64,000 nt of DNA from Neorhizobium petrolearium (GTDB taxonomy: Bacteria; Pseudomonadota; Alphaproteobacteria; Rhizobiales; Rhizobiaceae). The notes beneath the pieces were generated by a model. That model did not search any database. It was not told where the DNA came from and saw only the letters and a program-made list of their open reading frames with translations. The stretch spans positions 372,001 to 436,000 of the forward strand of contig NZ_JAGGJW010000002.1 of assembly GCF_017873175.1 (NCBI RefSeq), read 5' to 3'. The translations under genes and the position numbers were made by a program. Shown in pieces: positions 27,333 through 39,236 of this stretch (within the stretch, counting starts at the first letter, position 1; each line of letters begins with the position of its first letter).

Positions 27333-27725
27333 ATGAAATATCAAATCCTTCTGATCGGCGTGTCAGTTGCGATCTTTTCTGCCTGCGGGGTCAATGCCCA
27401 GGAGGGCGATGCCAACGCAGGAGCAACGGTGTTCAACAAGTGCAAGGCCTGTCATGACGCCGAGACGGATAAGAATAAGGTAGGCCCGTCCTTGAATGGT
27501 GTGATCGGCAGGGTTGCCGGCACCCATGCCGGGTTTGCCTATTCCAAGGCGATGGTCGAAGCAGGCAAAGCCGGCCTCCAATGGGACGAGGCATCGTTGC
27601 GCGACTACCTTCACAATCCCAAGGCGAAGGTGAAAGGTACCAAGATGGCTTTTGCCGGCCTGAAGGACGAAGGCGAGATCAGCAATCTGCTCGCCTATCT
27701 CGAACAATTCTCGAAAAAGCAATGA
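27333..27725 (+). CDS. Class I cytochrome c (c2/c550 type)
   Basis: A 130-residue periplasmic electron carrier with a signal peptide ending near residue 22 (GVNA-QEG). Haem binds at C37-K-A-C40-H41 and M105 (KGTKMAF) is the likely sixth ligand. The fold matches cytochrome c2/c550 (GPSLNGVIGRVAGT, FAYSKAM). Placed between the xox-side importer and the cbb operon, it is a reasonable acceptor for XoxG electrons on the way to a terminal oxidase (a role like cytochrome cH), though that is inferred from context. Confidence 0.94.
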   Translation: MKYQILLIGVSVAIFSACGVNAQEGDANAGATVFNKCKACHDAETDKNKVGPSLNGVIGRVAGTHAGFAYSKAMVEAGKAGLQWDEASLRDYLHNPKAKVKGTKMAFAGLKDEGEISNLLAYLEQFSKKQ

Positions 27726-27730
27726 AGCAA

Positions 27731-27757
27731 GGGGCTGCCGGTCTTCCCGGTAGCTCC
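27731..27757. terminator. Terminator hairpin between cytochrome c and cbbE
   Basis: An 11-bp stem with two G-U pairs (GGGGCTGCCGG / CCGGTAGCTCC) and loop TCTTC starts 5 bases after the cytochrome c stop. It sits between two convergent genes and could serve both. Confidence 0.65.
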
Positions 27758-27788
27758 ATCATGCATTTCGCATCACCCGCAGTTGAAC

Positions 27789-28478
27789 TCAGGCAGCCTG
27801 ACGCGCCAGTGACCTATCCGCTTGCCGGCGGATCGCCTCGATATTGCCTGCATAGGCGGTTCTATCGTTACCCGCGAACACGGCGGAGCCGGCCACGAGG
27901 ACATTCGCGCCGGCAGCCGAGACCAGCGGCGCGGTTTCAGGGGTAACTCCCCCGTCCACCTCGATATGGATCGGACGATCGCCGATCATTGCCGCGACGC
28001 GGCGTACTTTCTCCACAACGGCCGGAATGAAGGCCTGCCCACCGAAGCCTGGATTGACCGTCATCAGCAGGATAAGATCCAGCCGGTCGAGCACATATTC
28101 GATGGTGCTTTCGGGCGTCGACGGATTGAGCGACACACCAGCCTTCTTTCCCAGGCCACGGATCGCCTGAAGCGTCCGGTCGAGATGCGGACCGGCTTCG
28201 GCGTGAACCGTGATGACATCGCAGCCTGCATCCGCGAAGGCGGCGATATAGGGGTCCGCCGGCGCAATCATCAAATGGCAGTCGAAGACGGCGTTCGTGC
28301 GCTTGCGGATGGATCGGATGACCTGCGGCCCGAACGTGATGTTGGGCACGAAATGGCCATCCATGACATCGAGATGAATCCAGTCGGCGCCCGCCTTGAC
28401 GACGTCTTCCACTTCCTCGCCCAGCCGGGAAAAATCCGCAGACAGGATGGAAGGTGCGATGATGGTTTTCCTGCTCAT
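27789..28478 (-). CDS. cbbE: Ribulose-phosphate 3-epimerase
   Basis: A 229-residue TIM-barrel enzyme interconverting ribulose 5-phosphate and xylulose 5-phosphate for regeneration of the CO2 acceptor. Motifs: [12 protein letters not shown] near residue 11, [17 protein letters not shown] near 35 (metal and catalytic Asp), [12 protein letters not shown] near 140 and EVDGGVTPE near 175. ATG overlaps the cbbX stop (ATGA). Last gene of the cbb operon. Confidence 0.97.
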   Translation of the reverse strand: MSRKTIIAPSILSADFSRLGEEVEDVVKAGADWIHLDVMDGHFVPNITFGPQVIRSIRKRTNAVFDCHLMIAPADPYIAAFADAGCDVITVHAEAGPHLDRTLQAIRGLGKKAGVSLNPSTPESTIEYVLDRLDLILLMTVNPGFGGQAFIPAVVEKVRRVAAMIGDRPIHIEVDGGVTPETAPLVSAAGANVLVAGSAVFAGNDRTAYAGNIEAIRRQADRSLARQAA

Positions 28479-29413
28479 GATGCGGCCTCCTCTTGCATCG
28501 TCCCGCTGTTGAAAATGCGGCTTGCCCTGATGTCGGCGGCAACGATCGTCGACAGCGCATCGGCACCGATCGAGCCGTTGGACGTTTCGAACAGCCGGTT
28601 TGCCTGGCGCAGGCGCGCCCTGTCGAGCGCGTTGCGGATGGAGCGGGCATTGGCGAAATGCGGCTGGCGACGGCGCAGCGCGATATATTGCTCCATGGCG
28701 GCCCGCCCCGCGACGTCAAGACTGTAATTCTGCTTAGCGAGCATTACCTCTGCGATCCGTAGCAGCTCGCTATCCGTATAATCGGGAAAGTCGATATGAT
28801 GGGCGATGCGCGAACGAAAGCCAGGATTGCTTTCGAAGAAGCGATCCATCCGGTCGGCATAGCCCGCCAGTATGACGACGAAATCCTCGCGCTGATGCTC
28901 CATGACCTGCAGGAGAATTTCGATCGCCTCCTGACCATAGTCACGCTCGTTTTCCTGCCGATAGAGATAATAGGCCTCGTCGATGAAGAGGACGCCACCC
29001 ATCGCCTTTTTCAGGATTTCCTTCGTTTTCGGCGCGGTGTGGCCAATATATTGCCCCACCAGGTCGTCGCGGGTTACCGAAACCAGATGCCCCTTGCGGA
29101 TATAGCCGAGGCGATGGAGCAGATCGGCCATGCGCAGCGCGACCGTGGTCTTGCCGGTTCCCGGATTGCCGCTGAAGCTCATGTGCAGGGTCGGCGTCTC
29201 ATGGGCGAGACCGAGACGCTTTCGCGCACGCTCGACTAGGAGCAAGGCCGCGGTCTCCCTGATCCGCTGCTTGACCGGCGCAAGGCCGATGAGCGAGTTG
29301 TCCAACTCTTCCAGCACGTCCTTGACACCGGATTCGACATATTCCGCCCGCAAGTCGATGGTGGAAGGCACTTCGCCGTCGACCCCAGGTCTCATGGAAA
29401 CCGCCTCAGCCAT
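28475..29413 (-). CDS. cbbX: Red-type RuBisCO activase CbbX
   Basis: A 312-residue AAA+ ATPase that removes inhibitory sugar phosphates from red-type RuBisCO by pulling on the CbbL C-terminus. Walker [14 protein letters not shown] is near residue 75, Walker [11 protein letters not shown] near 135 and the sensor/arginine-finger region ([18 protein letters not shown]) near 195. ATG at 29413 overlaps the cbbS stop by 8 bases and gives the standard length; upstream codons lie inside cbbS. Confidence 0.97.
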   Translation of the reverse strand: MAEAVSMRPGVDGEVPSTIDLRAEYVESGVKDVLEELDNSLIGLAPVKQRIRETAALLLVERARKRLGLAHETPTLHMSFSGNPGTGKTTVALRMADLLHRLGYIRKGHLVSVTRDDLVGQYIGHTAPKTKEILKKAMGGVLFIDEAYYLYRQENERDYGQEAIEILLQVMEHQREDFVVILAGYADRMDRFFESNPGFRSRIAHHIDFPDYTDSELLRIAEVMLAKQNYSLDVAGRAAMEQYIALRRRQPHFANARSIRNALDRARLRQANRLFETSNGSIGADALSTIVAADIRASRIFNSGTMQEEAAS

Positions 29414-29825
29414 AGCGCTCTCCCGCCGGCTTGTCCGCCGCATAGGACCGGGTGGTGTAGCGGATGCTTCTGCCGCCCGCCTCCTGCCGCTCCAGCCGGA
29501 AGCCCGGCTCTGCCGCAGGACGGTTGACGATGAAGGAAAGGCGGACAGATTCCCATCCGTGGGTGCTGTCGAAAGCGACGAAACGGATATAGCGGTCGCC
29601 ATAGACCTTGCGGCACTCCTTCAGCTCCATGATCAGCGCAGCCGCATCCGGATTGTCGAACATCGGGTGGCCCCACATGTCCCAATAGGTGTTACGGGGA
29701 TGCGGATCATCCGTGAATTCGAGGCTCATCGCCCAACCCTTGTCGATACAATACTGGGCCTGCCTGGCGATCTGCTCGTCCGTCAGCGGCGGCAGGAACG
29801 AGAACGCTCCCTGAGTGATATGCAT
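29406..29825 (-). CDS. cbbS: RuBisCO small subunit (red type)
   Basis: A 139-residue form IC small subunit. It begins [19 protein letters not shown] and has the extended C-terminal hairpin of red-type enzymes ([22 protein letters not shown]), which substitutes for the green-type internal loop. Ten bases separate it from cbbL. Confidence 0.97.
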   Translation of the reverse strand: MHITQGAFSFLPPLTDEQIARQAQYCIDKGWAMSLEFTDDPHPRNTYWDMWGHPMFDNPDAAALIMELKECRKVYGDRYIRFVAFDSTHGWESVRLSFIVNRPAAEPGFRLERQEAGGRSIRYTTRSYAADKPAGERYG

Positions 29826-29835
29826 GTCGCTTCTC

Positions 29836-32410
<2,575 letters not shown>

Positions 32411-32425
32411 TGGACCTGCTCCTTT

Positions 32426-34468
32426 CTACCGATCTGTCCGGTCTGTGCTCGATCCGCGAGCAACAAACTCAAGCGCTGCTTCCACGACGGCCTTGGCAGT
32501 GATGCCGAAATGTTCATAGAGCGCAGCGGCCGGAGCACTGGCACCGAAGCCGTTCATACCGATGAAGACGCCGTCTTCTCCGAGATACCGGTCCCAACCG
32601 AGACGCGCCGCCGCCTCTATGCCGATCCTGGGCGCCGTCCCCAGCACGGCCTTGCGGTATTCGGGCGATTGCTGTTCGAACAGCTCCCAGCAAGGCATTG
32701 AGACGACCGCGGCGGCAATGCCGTGTTCGGCCAGCAGCTTGTCGGCGGCAACGCAGGCAATTTCGACCTCGGAACCGGTCGCAAGGAGAGAAAGGGCGCG
32801 TGATTCCGAGGTCGCGCGCAGGATGTAAGCTCCGCGCGCAGAACGGTTTTCTTCGCTGTTTTCCGGACGAGCCATCGGCAGGTTCTGGCGCGACAGCACG
32901 ATAAGACTCGGACGGTCGCGTTCCTTCAGCGCCTGCTCCCAGCACTCCGCCGTCTCGACGATGTCGCAGGGACGGAAGACGTTGAGGTTTGGCGTCGCGC
33001 GCAGCATCGCCAGATGCTCGATCGGCTGATGGGTCGGTCCGTCCTCGCCGAGGCCGATCGAGTCATGTGTCATGACGTAGACGACCTGCTGCCCCATCAG
33101 CGCCGACAGGCGGATTGCACCACGTGCATAATCGGAAAAGACGAGGAAGGTGCCGCCATAGGGAATGAAACCGCCATGCAGGGCGAGACCGTTCATCGCA
33201 GCCGACATCCCGTGTTCACGGATGCCGTAATGGATATAACGTCCGGCGTAACTCCCCGGCCTGATAGGTTCCATCCCTGCAGTCAGGGTGAGGTTGGAAT
33301 GGGTAAGGTCCGCCGAACCACCGATCGTCAAATCCGTCGCGGCGTTGATGACGCCGAGCACCATTTCCGAAGCCTTGCGAGTGGCGACCTTCGTTGCCTT
33401 CGCCTGATGCTCCCGGCGAAATTCGGCAAGCGCGTCGAAAAGCAACGCCGGGATTTCCCGTTCGATCGTCCTGAGGAACGCCCGGCCTTCTGGAGCCGTG
33501 GCGACCCGGTTGAGCCATTTATGCCGTTCCATAGCCCCACGCACGGCAACTTCGCCCCAGCGATCCAGGATGGATTCGGGAATCCGGAACGGCGCATAAG
33601 GCCACTTCAGCTGCTGCCTTGCAGCAGCGACTTCGCTCTCGCCAAGCGGCGCTCCGTGGGTTTTCTCCGTGCCCTGAAGGTTCGGGGCGCCTTTGCCGAT
33701 CACTGTCCGGCAGGAAATGAGAGACGGTTTGTCCGAACCCCTAGCCCGCGAAATTGCGCGACCGACCGCGTCGAAATCATGCCCGTCGATCTCTTGCACA
33801 TCGAAGCCTGCAGCCTGAAAACGGGCAAGTTGGTTCATCGAGGTCGAGAGACTGGTGGGACCATCAATTGAGATCGAATTGTTATCCCACAGCACGATCA
33901 GCCGCGACAGCTTCAGGTGGCCGGCAAGGTCGATCGCCTCGTGGCTGATACCCTCCTGCAGACATCCATCGCCGGCGATGACATAGGTATAGTGATCGAC
34001 GAGCGCATCGCCGTAACGCGCATTGGAAATGCGCTCGGCAAGCGCCATGCCGACGGCCGTGGCGATGCCCTGGCCCAATGGCCCCGTCGTGGTCTCGATG
34101 CCGAGCGTATGCCCAAATTCGGGATGGCCGGCGGTGGTGGCGCCCAACTGGCGGAACCGCTGCAACTCCTCGATGGTCATATCCTCATAGCCGATCAGGT
34201 AATGAAGCGCATATTGCAGCATCGAGCCATGGCCGGCCGAAAGAACAAAGCGGTCGCGATCGGGCCATTTGGGATCGGAGGGATCGATCTTGATGAAGCG
34301 GCCGAATAGGACAGTGGCGACATCAGCCATGCCCATAGGCATGCCCGGATGGCCGGAGTTGGCTTTTTGAACAGCATCCATGGCAAGCGCCCTGATAGCA
34401 TTCGCCATGTCCTGTTCCGTTACGATATCGGACTCGACTATGTCCTGCGGCTGAAGTTGCGTGTTCAT
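32426..34468 (-). CDS. cbbT: Transketolase
   Basis: A 680-residue thiamine-diphosphate enzyme of the Calvin and pentose phosphate pathways. The ThDP motif is [18 protein letters not shown] to DNNSIS near residue 155-190; [13 protein letters not shown] near 40 and the pyrimidine-domain [18 protein letters not shown] near 480 are also present. I chose ATG at 34468 because GAGG lies 9 bases upstream; the ATG at 34477 touches that box. The gene follows cbbP by 11 bases. Confidence 0.96.
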   Translation of the reverse strand: MNTQLQPQDIVESDIVTEQDMANAIRALAMDAVQKANSGHPGMPMGMADVATVLFGRFIKIDPSDPKWPDRDRFVLSAGHGSMLQYALHYLIGYEDMTIEELQRFRQLGATTAGHPEFGHTLGIETTTGPLGQGIATAVGMALAERISNARYGDALVDHYTYVIAGDGCLQEGISHEAIDLAGHLKLSRLIVLWDNNSISIDGPTSLSTSMNQLARFQAAGFDVQEIDGHDFDAVGRAISRARGSDKPSLISCRTVIGKGAPNLQGTEKTHGAPLGESEVAAARQQLKWPYAPFRIPESILDRWGEVAVRGAMERHKWLNRVATAPEGRAFLRTIEREIPALLFDALAEFRREHQAKATKVATRKASEMVLGVINAATDLTIGGSADLTHSNLTLTAGMEPIRPGSYAGRYIHYGIREHGMSAAMNGLALHGGFIPYGGTFLVFSDYARGAIRLSALMGQQVVYVMTHDSIGLGEDGPTHQPIEHLAMLRATPNLNVFRPCDIVETAECWEQALKERDRPSLIVLSRQNLPMARPENSEENRSARGAYILRATSESRALSLLATGSEVEIACVAADKLLAEHGIAAAVVSMPCWELFEQQSPEYRKAVLGTAPRIGIEAAARLGWDRYLGEDGVFIGMNGFGASAPAAALYEHFGITAKAVVEAALEFVARGSSTDRTDR

Positions 34469-34479
34469 CGCTTTCATCC

Positions 34480-35352
34480 TCACGAGGCTCGGTTCTTGCG
34501 TTCAATCAGTTGCATGATCAGAGGTGTCAGGATCAGCTGCATCGCGAGATCGAGCTTGTTTCCAGGCACCACGATGGAATTGGCGCGCGACATGAACGAG
34601 TCGTGGATCATCGACAGCAGATACGGGAAATCGATGCCACGCGGTCTCGCGAAGCGGATCACCAGCATCGATTCGTCAGGGGTCGGAATCCAGCGCGCGA
34701 TGAACGGATTGGACGTGTCGACGATTGGCACTCGCTGGAAATTGATGTCGGTCAGCGTGAACTGCGGCGTGATATAGCGGACATAGTCCGGCATGCGCCG
34801 CAGGATGACGTCCATGACCGCCTCAGTCGAATAGCCGCGCGCTTCGCGATCGCGATGGATCTTCTGTATCCATTCAAGATTGATGACGGGCACGACGCCG
34901 ATCTTCAGATCGGCGTGGCGGGCGAGATTGACCTTGTCCGTCACCGCGCAGCCGTGCAGCCCCTCGTAGAAAAGCAGGTCGCTTTGCGGAAAATCGCGCC
35001 ATTCCGTGAAGCTCCCCGGCGGAACATTGTGGTGTGTGGCCTCCTGTTCGTCGTGGATGTAGGTGCGGGTGCGGCCTGTGCCGTACCGGCCATATTCCTC
35101 GAAGACGGATTCGAGGATTTCCAACTCGTTGGCTTCCGCATGGAAATGCGTGAAATTCGGGTTGCCGTTCCTCTCCTCCTCGGCGACCTTTTCCTTCATG
35201 GCCTGCCGGTCGTAGCGGTGAAATGCGTCCCCTTCGATGAAGGCCGCTTCGATTTGCTCGCGCCGGAAAATCTGCTCGAAAATGCGCTTGACCGAGGTGG
35301 TTCCCGCGCCCGACGATCCGGTAATCGAAATAATGGGATGTCTTGCCGACAT
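34480..35352 (-). CDS. cbbP: Phosphoribulokinase
   Basis: A 290-residue bacterial-type kinase making ribulose 1,5-bisphosphate. The P-loop is [14 protein letters not shown] near residue 10, followed by [10 protein letters not shown] and the catalytic FYEGLHG near residue 130. AGGAGG lies 7 bases before ATG at 35352. Typical length for the proteobacterial octameric enzyme. Confidence 0.97.
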   Translation of the reverse strand: MSARHPIISITGSSGAGTTSVKRIFEQIFRREQIEAAFIEGDAFHRYDRQAMKEKVAEEERNGNPNFTHFHAEANELEILESVFEEYGRYGTGRTRTYIHDEQEATHHNVPPGSFTEWRDFPQSDLLFYEGLHGCAVTDKVNLARHADLKIGVVPVINLEWIQKIHRDREARGYSTEAVMDVILRRMPDYVRYITPQFTLTDINFQRVPIVDTSNPFIARWIPTPDESMLVIRFARPRGIDFPYLLSMIHDSFMSRANSIVVPGNKLDLAMQLILTPLIMQLIERKNRAS

Positions 35353-35368
35353 TGCCGCGTCCTCCTGA

Positions 35369-36418
35369 TCAGGCTCTGAAAAGGCCGCGATTGCTGAAAA
35401 GCGGCGCCCGTTCAGCGATGTTGCTGGGCTCGGTATGGTAGCGGCCGACGCGAGCCACCTCTCGAGCTGAGCCGAAGACCAGCGGAACACGCTGGTGCAG
35501 TGCCGTTGGCGTCAGGTCCAGAATGCGGTTGATCGTGTCGGTGGCGGCTCCGCCGGCCTGTTCGATGAGAAAGGCGATCGGGTTGGCTTCATAGATCAGC
35601 CGCAGCCGGCCCTCCCCGTAGCCTCTACGCCGGTCGCCGGGATAAAGGTAAACGCCGCCGCGTATGAGGATGCGGTAGGCATCGGCTGCAACCGCCGCGA
35701 TCCAGCGCATGTTGAACTCCTTTTCGCGCGGGCCTTCAATCCCTTTCAGACAGTCATCGACGTAGAGCCGGACGGCCTCGTCCCAATGACGATAGTTGGC
35801 CGCGTTGATCGCAAATTCCTGCGTCCGCGGCGGGATGACCAGGCTTTCACAAGCCTGGACGAACACGCCGAGCTGCGCGGAAAAAACAAAGACATGGGTG
35901 CCGCTCCCGACGCTGAGGACCAGCGCAAGCTGCGGGCCGTAGATGAAAAAGCCGGCGGCGAGCTGGGCGTCTCCCGGGTGGAAGAAGGAGGCGTTCGGCT
36001 CGCCGACCGGATCACCAGCCGCTGGGAGGATGGAGAAGATGGTCCCGATCGAAACATTGATGTCGATATTCGAGGAGCCGTCCAGTGGATCGATGGCAAT
36101 CGCGAGTGGGGCCCTCGGGTCAAGAAGAGCAGCCTCTTCAAGCTCTTCGGAAGCGTAGAGGCAGACGGGCGCCCGCCGCATCGCCTCGATAAACAGGGCA
36201 TCGGCCAGAACGTCGAGTTCCTTCGGGACATCACCGCCGGGGCCGACATTGTCGCACTCCCGGGAAAAGGCTGTGCCAAGGGCACCCTGGTTGATGGTCC
36301 TGCCGAGCGTGACCGCTGCCGTAGCCAGCTGCCGGATCGTCGACGCGGCAGCTTCTGCGAATGGCGCACCACCCGCGACATGGGAATTCAAAAAGGCATC
36401 TAGCGTCGACGAAGTCAT
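35369..36418 (-). CDS. cbbF: Fructose-1,6-bisphosphatase, class I
   Basis: A 349-residue phosphatase of the Calvin cycle. Metal-binding and catalytic residues are in AIDPLDGSSNIDINVSIG near residue 115 and substrate residues in GGVYLYPGDRR and LRLIYEANPIAFLIEQAGG near 265-300. First gene of cbbFPTALSXE; GGGAGG is 8 bases before the ATG. Divergent from cbbR across 119 bases. Confidence 0.97.
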   Translation of the reverse strand: MTSSTLDAFLNSHVAGGAPFAEAAASTIRQLATAAVTLGRTINQGALGTAFSRECDNVGPGGDVPKELDVLADALFIEAMRRAPVCLYASEELEEAALLDPRAPLAIAIDPLDGSSNIDINVSIGTIFSILPAAGDPVGEPNASFFHPGDAQLAAGFFIYGPQLALVLSVGSGTHVFVFSAQLGVFVQACESLVIPPRTQEFAINAANYRHWDEAVRLYVDDCLKGIEGPREKEFNMRWIAAVAADAYRILIRGGVYLYPGDRRRGYGEGRLRLIYEANPIAFLIEQAGGAATDTINRILDLTPTALHQRVPLVFGSAREVARVGRYHTEPSNIAERAPLFSNRGLFRA

Positions 36419-36488
36419 GGCTTACCCTCCCTGCCCGCTCACTGCCTTCCTGGGCATGGCGGTATCGAACCAAAAAACTTGGATTAAG

Positions 36489-36524
36489 TAAAATTTATTC
36501 CATTTACCTTCTGGATAAATTTTA
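36489..36524. promoter_or_regulatory. Probable CbbR operator between cbbF and cbbR
   Basis: The 119-base divergent region 36419-36537 contains a perfect 10-bp inverted repeat TAAAATTTAT / ATAAATTTTA separated by 16 bases, in an AT-rich stretch unlike its surroundings. LysR-type CbbR proteins bind such T-N11-A-rich palindromes in the cbb control region, so it is the likely operator, overlapping the cbbR promoter. Confidence 0.65.
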
Positions 36525-36537
36525 TTAATCTTCATTT

Positions 36538-37482
36538 ATGAGAAATCTGACGCTCAGACATCTGCGCGCGGCGCAGGAGATAGCGAGACACGGAACGATC
36601 GTCCGGGCGGCCAACACGCTTGGCCTCACTCCGCCGGCGATCACCATCCAGCTGAAGCAGATCGAGGAGGATGCCGGCGTCATCCTCTTCGACCGGACAA
36701 ACGATGGACTACGCCCAACAGCCGCGGGCCTTGCCTTCATCGATGCAGCCCAGATGATCGAAGAAAGGCTGCGCCAGCTGGACGACGAGATCGATGCCAT
36801 CAAGGGCGTGCGCGCCGGCACGCTGGCACTCGGCGTCGTCTCGACCGCGAAATATTTCGCGCCCCGCCTGATGGCCACCTTCAAGAATACCCATCCGGAC
36901 ATCGCCGTCTCGCTGACGATCGGCAACCGGGCGGAGATCATCGCCAAGCTGAAGAATCATGACGTCGACATCGCCCTGATGGGGCGCTCGCCCAGCGATA
37001 TGCCGCTGCACTCCGTGGTGTTCGGCGATCATCCGCTGGTGATGATCGCACCGCCGGATCATCCCCTGGCAAAGAGGCGTGACATTACCAAGGAAGAGAT
37101 CGCCAGAGAGCACTTCCTCATTCGCGAGCCAGGATCGGGCACGCGCATCTCGCTCGAAATCTTTCTCGGAGAAATCCCAGGAAAGCTGGAGGATCTGGGT
37201 ACTGAAATGTCGTCGAACGAGACTATAAAACAGGCCGTCATGGCAGGGCTCGGCATCGCCTTCATCTCCGCTCATACCATCGCCATGGAACTGGAGTTCG
37301 GAAAGCTCGTTACGCTGGACGTCATCGGCATGCCGATCCGCAGGCAGTGGTTTTCGGTAACGCGGACAGACAGGACCATTTCCCCGGCGATGAATGCCTT
37401 TCAGGTTTTTCTGCGGCAGAGAGGGGCTCAATGCCTGCCCTTCTTCAACAAGCTCTATCCTATGCAGCAGGAGCCGGGTTGA
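36538..37482 (+). CDS. cbbR: LysR-type regulator of the cbb operon
   Basis: A 314-residue LysR activator. The helix-turn-helix is at residues 17-40 (TIVRAANTLGLTPPAITIQLKQIE), and residues 90-295 form the effector domain with the ISSNETIKQAVMAGLGIAFISAHT segment typical of CbbR. It is divergent from cbbF and convergent with fhcC. It should switch on cbbFPTALSXE in response to cycle metabolites. Confidence 0.95.
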   Translation: MRNLTLRHLRAAQEIARHGTIVRAANTLGLTPPAITIQLKQIEEDAGVILFDRTNDGLRPTAAGLAFIDAAQMIEERLRQLDDEIDAIKGVRAGTLALGVVSTAKYFAPRLMATFKNTHPDIAVSLTIGNRAEIIAKLKNHDVDIALMGRSPSDMPLHSVVFGDHPLVMIAPPDHPLAKRRDITKEEIAREHFLIREPGSGTRISLEIFLGEIPGKLEDLGTEMSSNETIKQAVMAGLGIAFISAHTIAMELEFGKLVTLDVIGMPIRRQWFSVTRTDRTISPAMNAFQVFLRQRGAQCLPFFNKLYPMQQEPG

Positions 37483-37518
37483 ATATCTTCGGTCGATCTC
37501 AAGCCGGGCAGCCACGGC

Positions 37519-38331
37519 TCACCCTCGCGGAAACATGATTTCACCCTTGCCCAGAACGGCATTGTCACCTCCCAAACGGGTGGGTTTTGCGCCAAGCAGC
37601 GGCCGGTCGAGGATCTTTTCCTCCATCAGATAACGATCGAACAGCGCCTGAAAGGCGATATCGACCCGGCCGCAATCCAGGAATGTGGGTGAAAGGTCGG
37701 CCGGCCGCCGGTCGAACAGGAGCGAGCCGCGCTTCATCAGGTGGCCCGGATAGTGGCCGACCCGGCCGGCAACGACAATCGTGCCGGCAACCATGTTGAG
37801 GCCTGCATAGTCGCCGCAGCCTTTCAGGAGCGCTATGATGCCGCGCCGCATCCTCTCGCCGGAGCGATGCCCTGCCTTGCCGCGCACGATGATGAGACCG
37901 CCGGTCATGCCGTGGATTTCCCCTGCCATCGGCCCGCCGACCCCCTCGCCTGCATCGCCATTGATCTCGATGCGTCCATTCTTAAGGCCGGACCCAGCCT
38001 GCAATCCGGCTTTGCCCTCGATCACAAGTGTACCACCGGCCATGCGGCGGCCGGCACGGGCACCGACATCCCCGTCAACGCGGATGTGCCCTGTCTTCAT
38101 TTCCGCGCCGACAAAATCGAACCGCCCGCTGCCTCCGGCAAAGACGATATTGGCGGCATCGGTACCGGTAATCTTGAAGATATCTCCGACGATGGCGGGA
38201 CTCCGACTGGTGCCGATCGACAATCCCGCGATTTCGACCACCGGCATGCCGCCGAGCCGGTCGGGGATCAGGCCGGACAGGTCAAGCCTTTCCTCCGGCT
38301 CGGAGCGAAGCGTGAAGGTCAGCGGCTTCAT
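37519..38331 (-). CDS. fhcC: Formyltransferase/hydrolase complex subunit C
   Basis: A 270-residue subunit of the Fhc complex, which moves the formyl group from H4MPT to methylofuran and releases formate. It has the repeated Gly motifs of the FwdC/GltS C-terminal right-handed helix (GDVGARAGRRMAGG, GDAGEGVGGPMAGE, GKAGHRSGERMRRG) from about residues 80-200. Overlaps fhcD by four bases (ATGA). Last gene of the minus-strand PCD-fhcBADC group. Confidence 0.95.
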   Translation of the reverse strand: MKPLTFTLRSEPEERLDLSGLIPDRLGGMPVVEIAGLSIGTSRSPAIVGDIFKITGTDAANIVFAGGSGRFDFVGAEMKTGHIRVDGDVGARAGRRMAGGTLVIEGKAGLQAGSGLKNGRIEINGDAGEGVGGPMAGEIHGMTGGLIIVRGKAGHRSGERMRRGIIALLKGCGDYAGLNMVAGTIVVAGRVGHYPGHLMKRGSLLFDRRPADLSPTFLDCGRVDIAFQALFDRYLMEEKILDRPLLGAKPTRLGGDNAVLGKGEIMFPRG

Positions 38332-39236
38332 GGCATGAGATCCTTCAGATGGTAATGGAACTTGCCGAGCTTGCCGCCGTAGTTTCCCGCGCTGATGCGC
38401 AACGCACCGCGCTTGGGCCCGAAATCGATGACGGCCTTCAGCCCGGCCCGCATCGCGGCGTTCACTGCGTCGTTGTTCTCACCATCGATCACGATCTCCA
38501 GGACCGCATTAATCTCCGGGCCAAGCGCACTCTTGACCACACCGCGCAGCGTCGGCGCGTAGGCATCGTTGGTCGAAGCCATCATGCCCTTGTACTTGCC
38601 GCCAACCTTCGAGCCGGACCGCACGATGCCGCCCGGAAAGGGCATGATCGCACCCGGAACCTTTTCGATCGCCGCCACGGCCCGCTCGGCGGCGGCCAGC
38701 GCCTTTTCGGCATCCGCGGCGAGAAGCAGAAAGTTCCCGCCGCCGACCGCATCCTTGGTCAAGCCGGTCTTCGCCTCGCAAAGAAATTCGCCGTCCATGA
38801 CCGGCACCCGCCAATAATGCCTGCCGCCGAACTTCTTCGAGATCTGCCAACCATCCCCGAAGTAGCGCAGCGACGAGCCGAGATCGAGGGAGGCGCTACC
38901 TTTGAGGCTCGCGAAGCAGGCGCTGCCGGGCGACGTCAGAACGCACTGGCCGAGCCTCGTCTTCAACTGCTTCTGCAACTCGTCGGTACTCATCGCGAAG
39001 ATCATCACCCGGCAGCCGGGACGCCCGTCCGGCGTCTCCGATGCCGGAATGTCGATATCGATCGCCGCTTCGCAACCGCAACCGATGACGGAGGTCGCAA
39101 AGCCCGTCATGGTGATGGCCGCCTGACGCGCCCATTTCAGGGTCGGCGCCGTGATGATGATCGCGGTTGCCCGCATGCCGAACGCTTCCGCGAACGTGTC
39201 ATCGATCACAATGCCATTACGGATCAGCTCCTGCAT
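38328..39236 (-). CDS. fhcD: Formyltransferase subunit (FhcD, Ftr)
   Basis: A 302-residue formylmethanofuran:H4MPT formyltransferase. The start QELIRNGIVIDDTFAEAFGMRATAIIITA is diagnostic, and FGDGWQISKKFGGRHYWRVPVMDGEF near residue 140 follows the family. ATG at 39236 overlaps the fhcA stop by 13 bases; upstream frame is fhcA coding and not needed. Length is normal. Confidence 0.96.
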   Translation of the reverse strand: MQELIRNGIVIDDTFAEAFGMRATAIIITAPTLKWARQAAITMTGFATSVIGCGCEAAIDIDIPASETPDGRPGCRVMIFAMSTDELQKQLKTRLGQCVLTSPGSACFASLKGSASLDLGSSLRYFGDGWQISKKFGGRHYWRVPVMDGEFLCEAKTGLTKDAVGGGNFLLLAADAEKALAAAERAVAAIEKVPGAIMPFPGGIVRSGSKVGGKYKGMMASTNDAYAPTLRGVVKSALGPEINAVLEIVIDGENNDAVNAAMRAGLKAVIDFGPKRGALRISAGNYGGKLGKFHYHLKDLMP

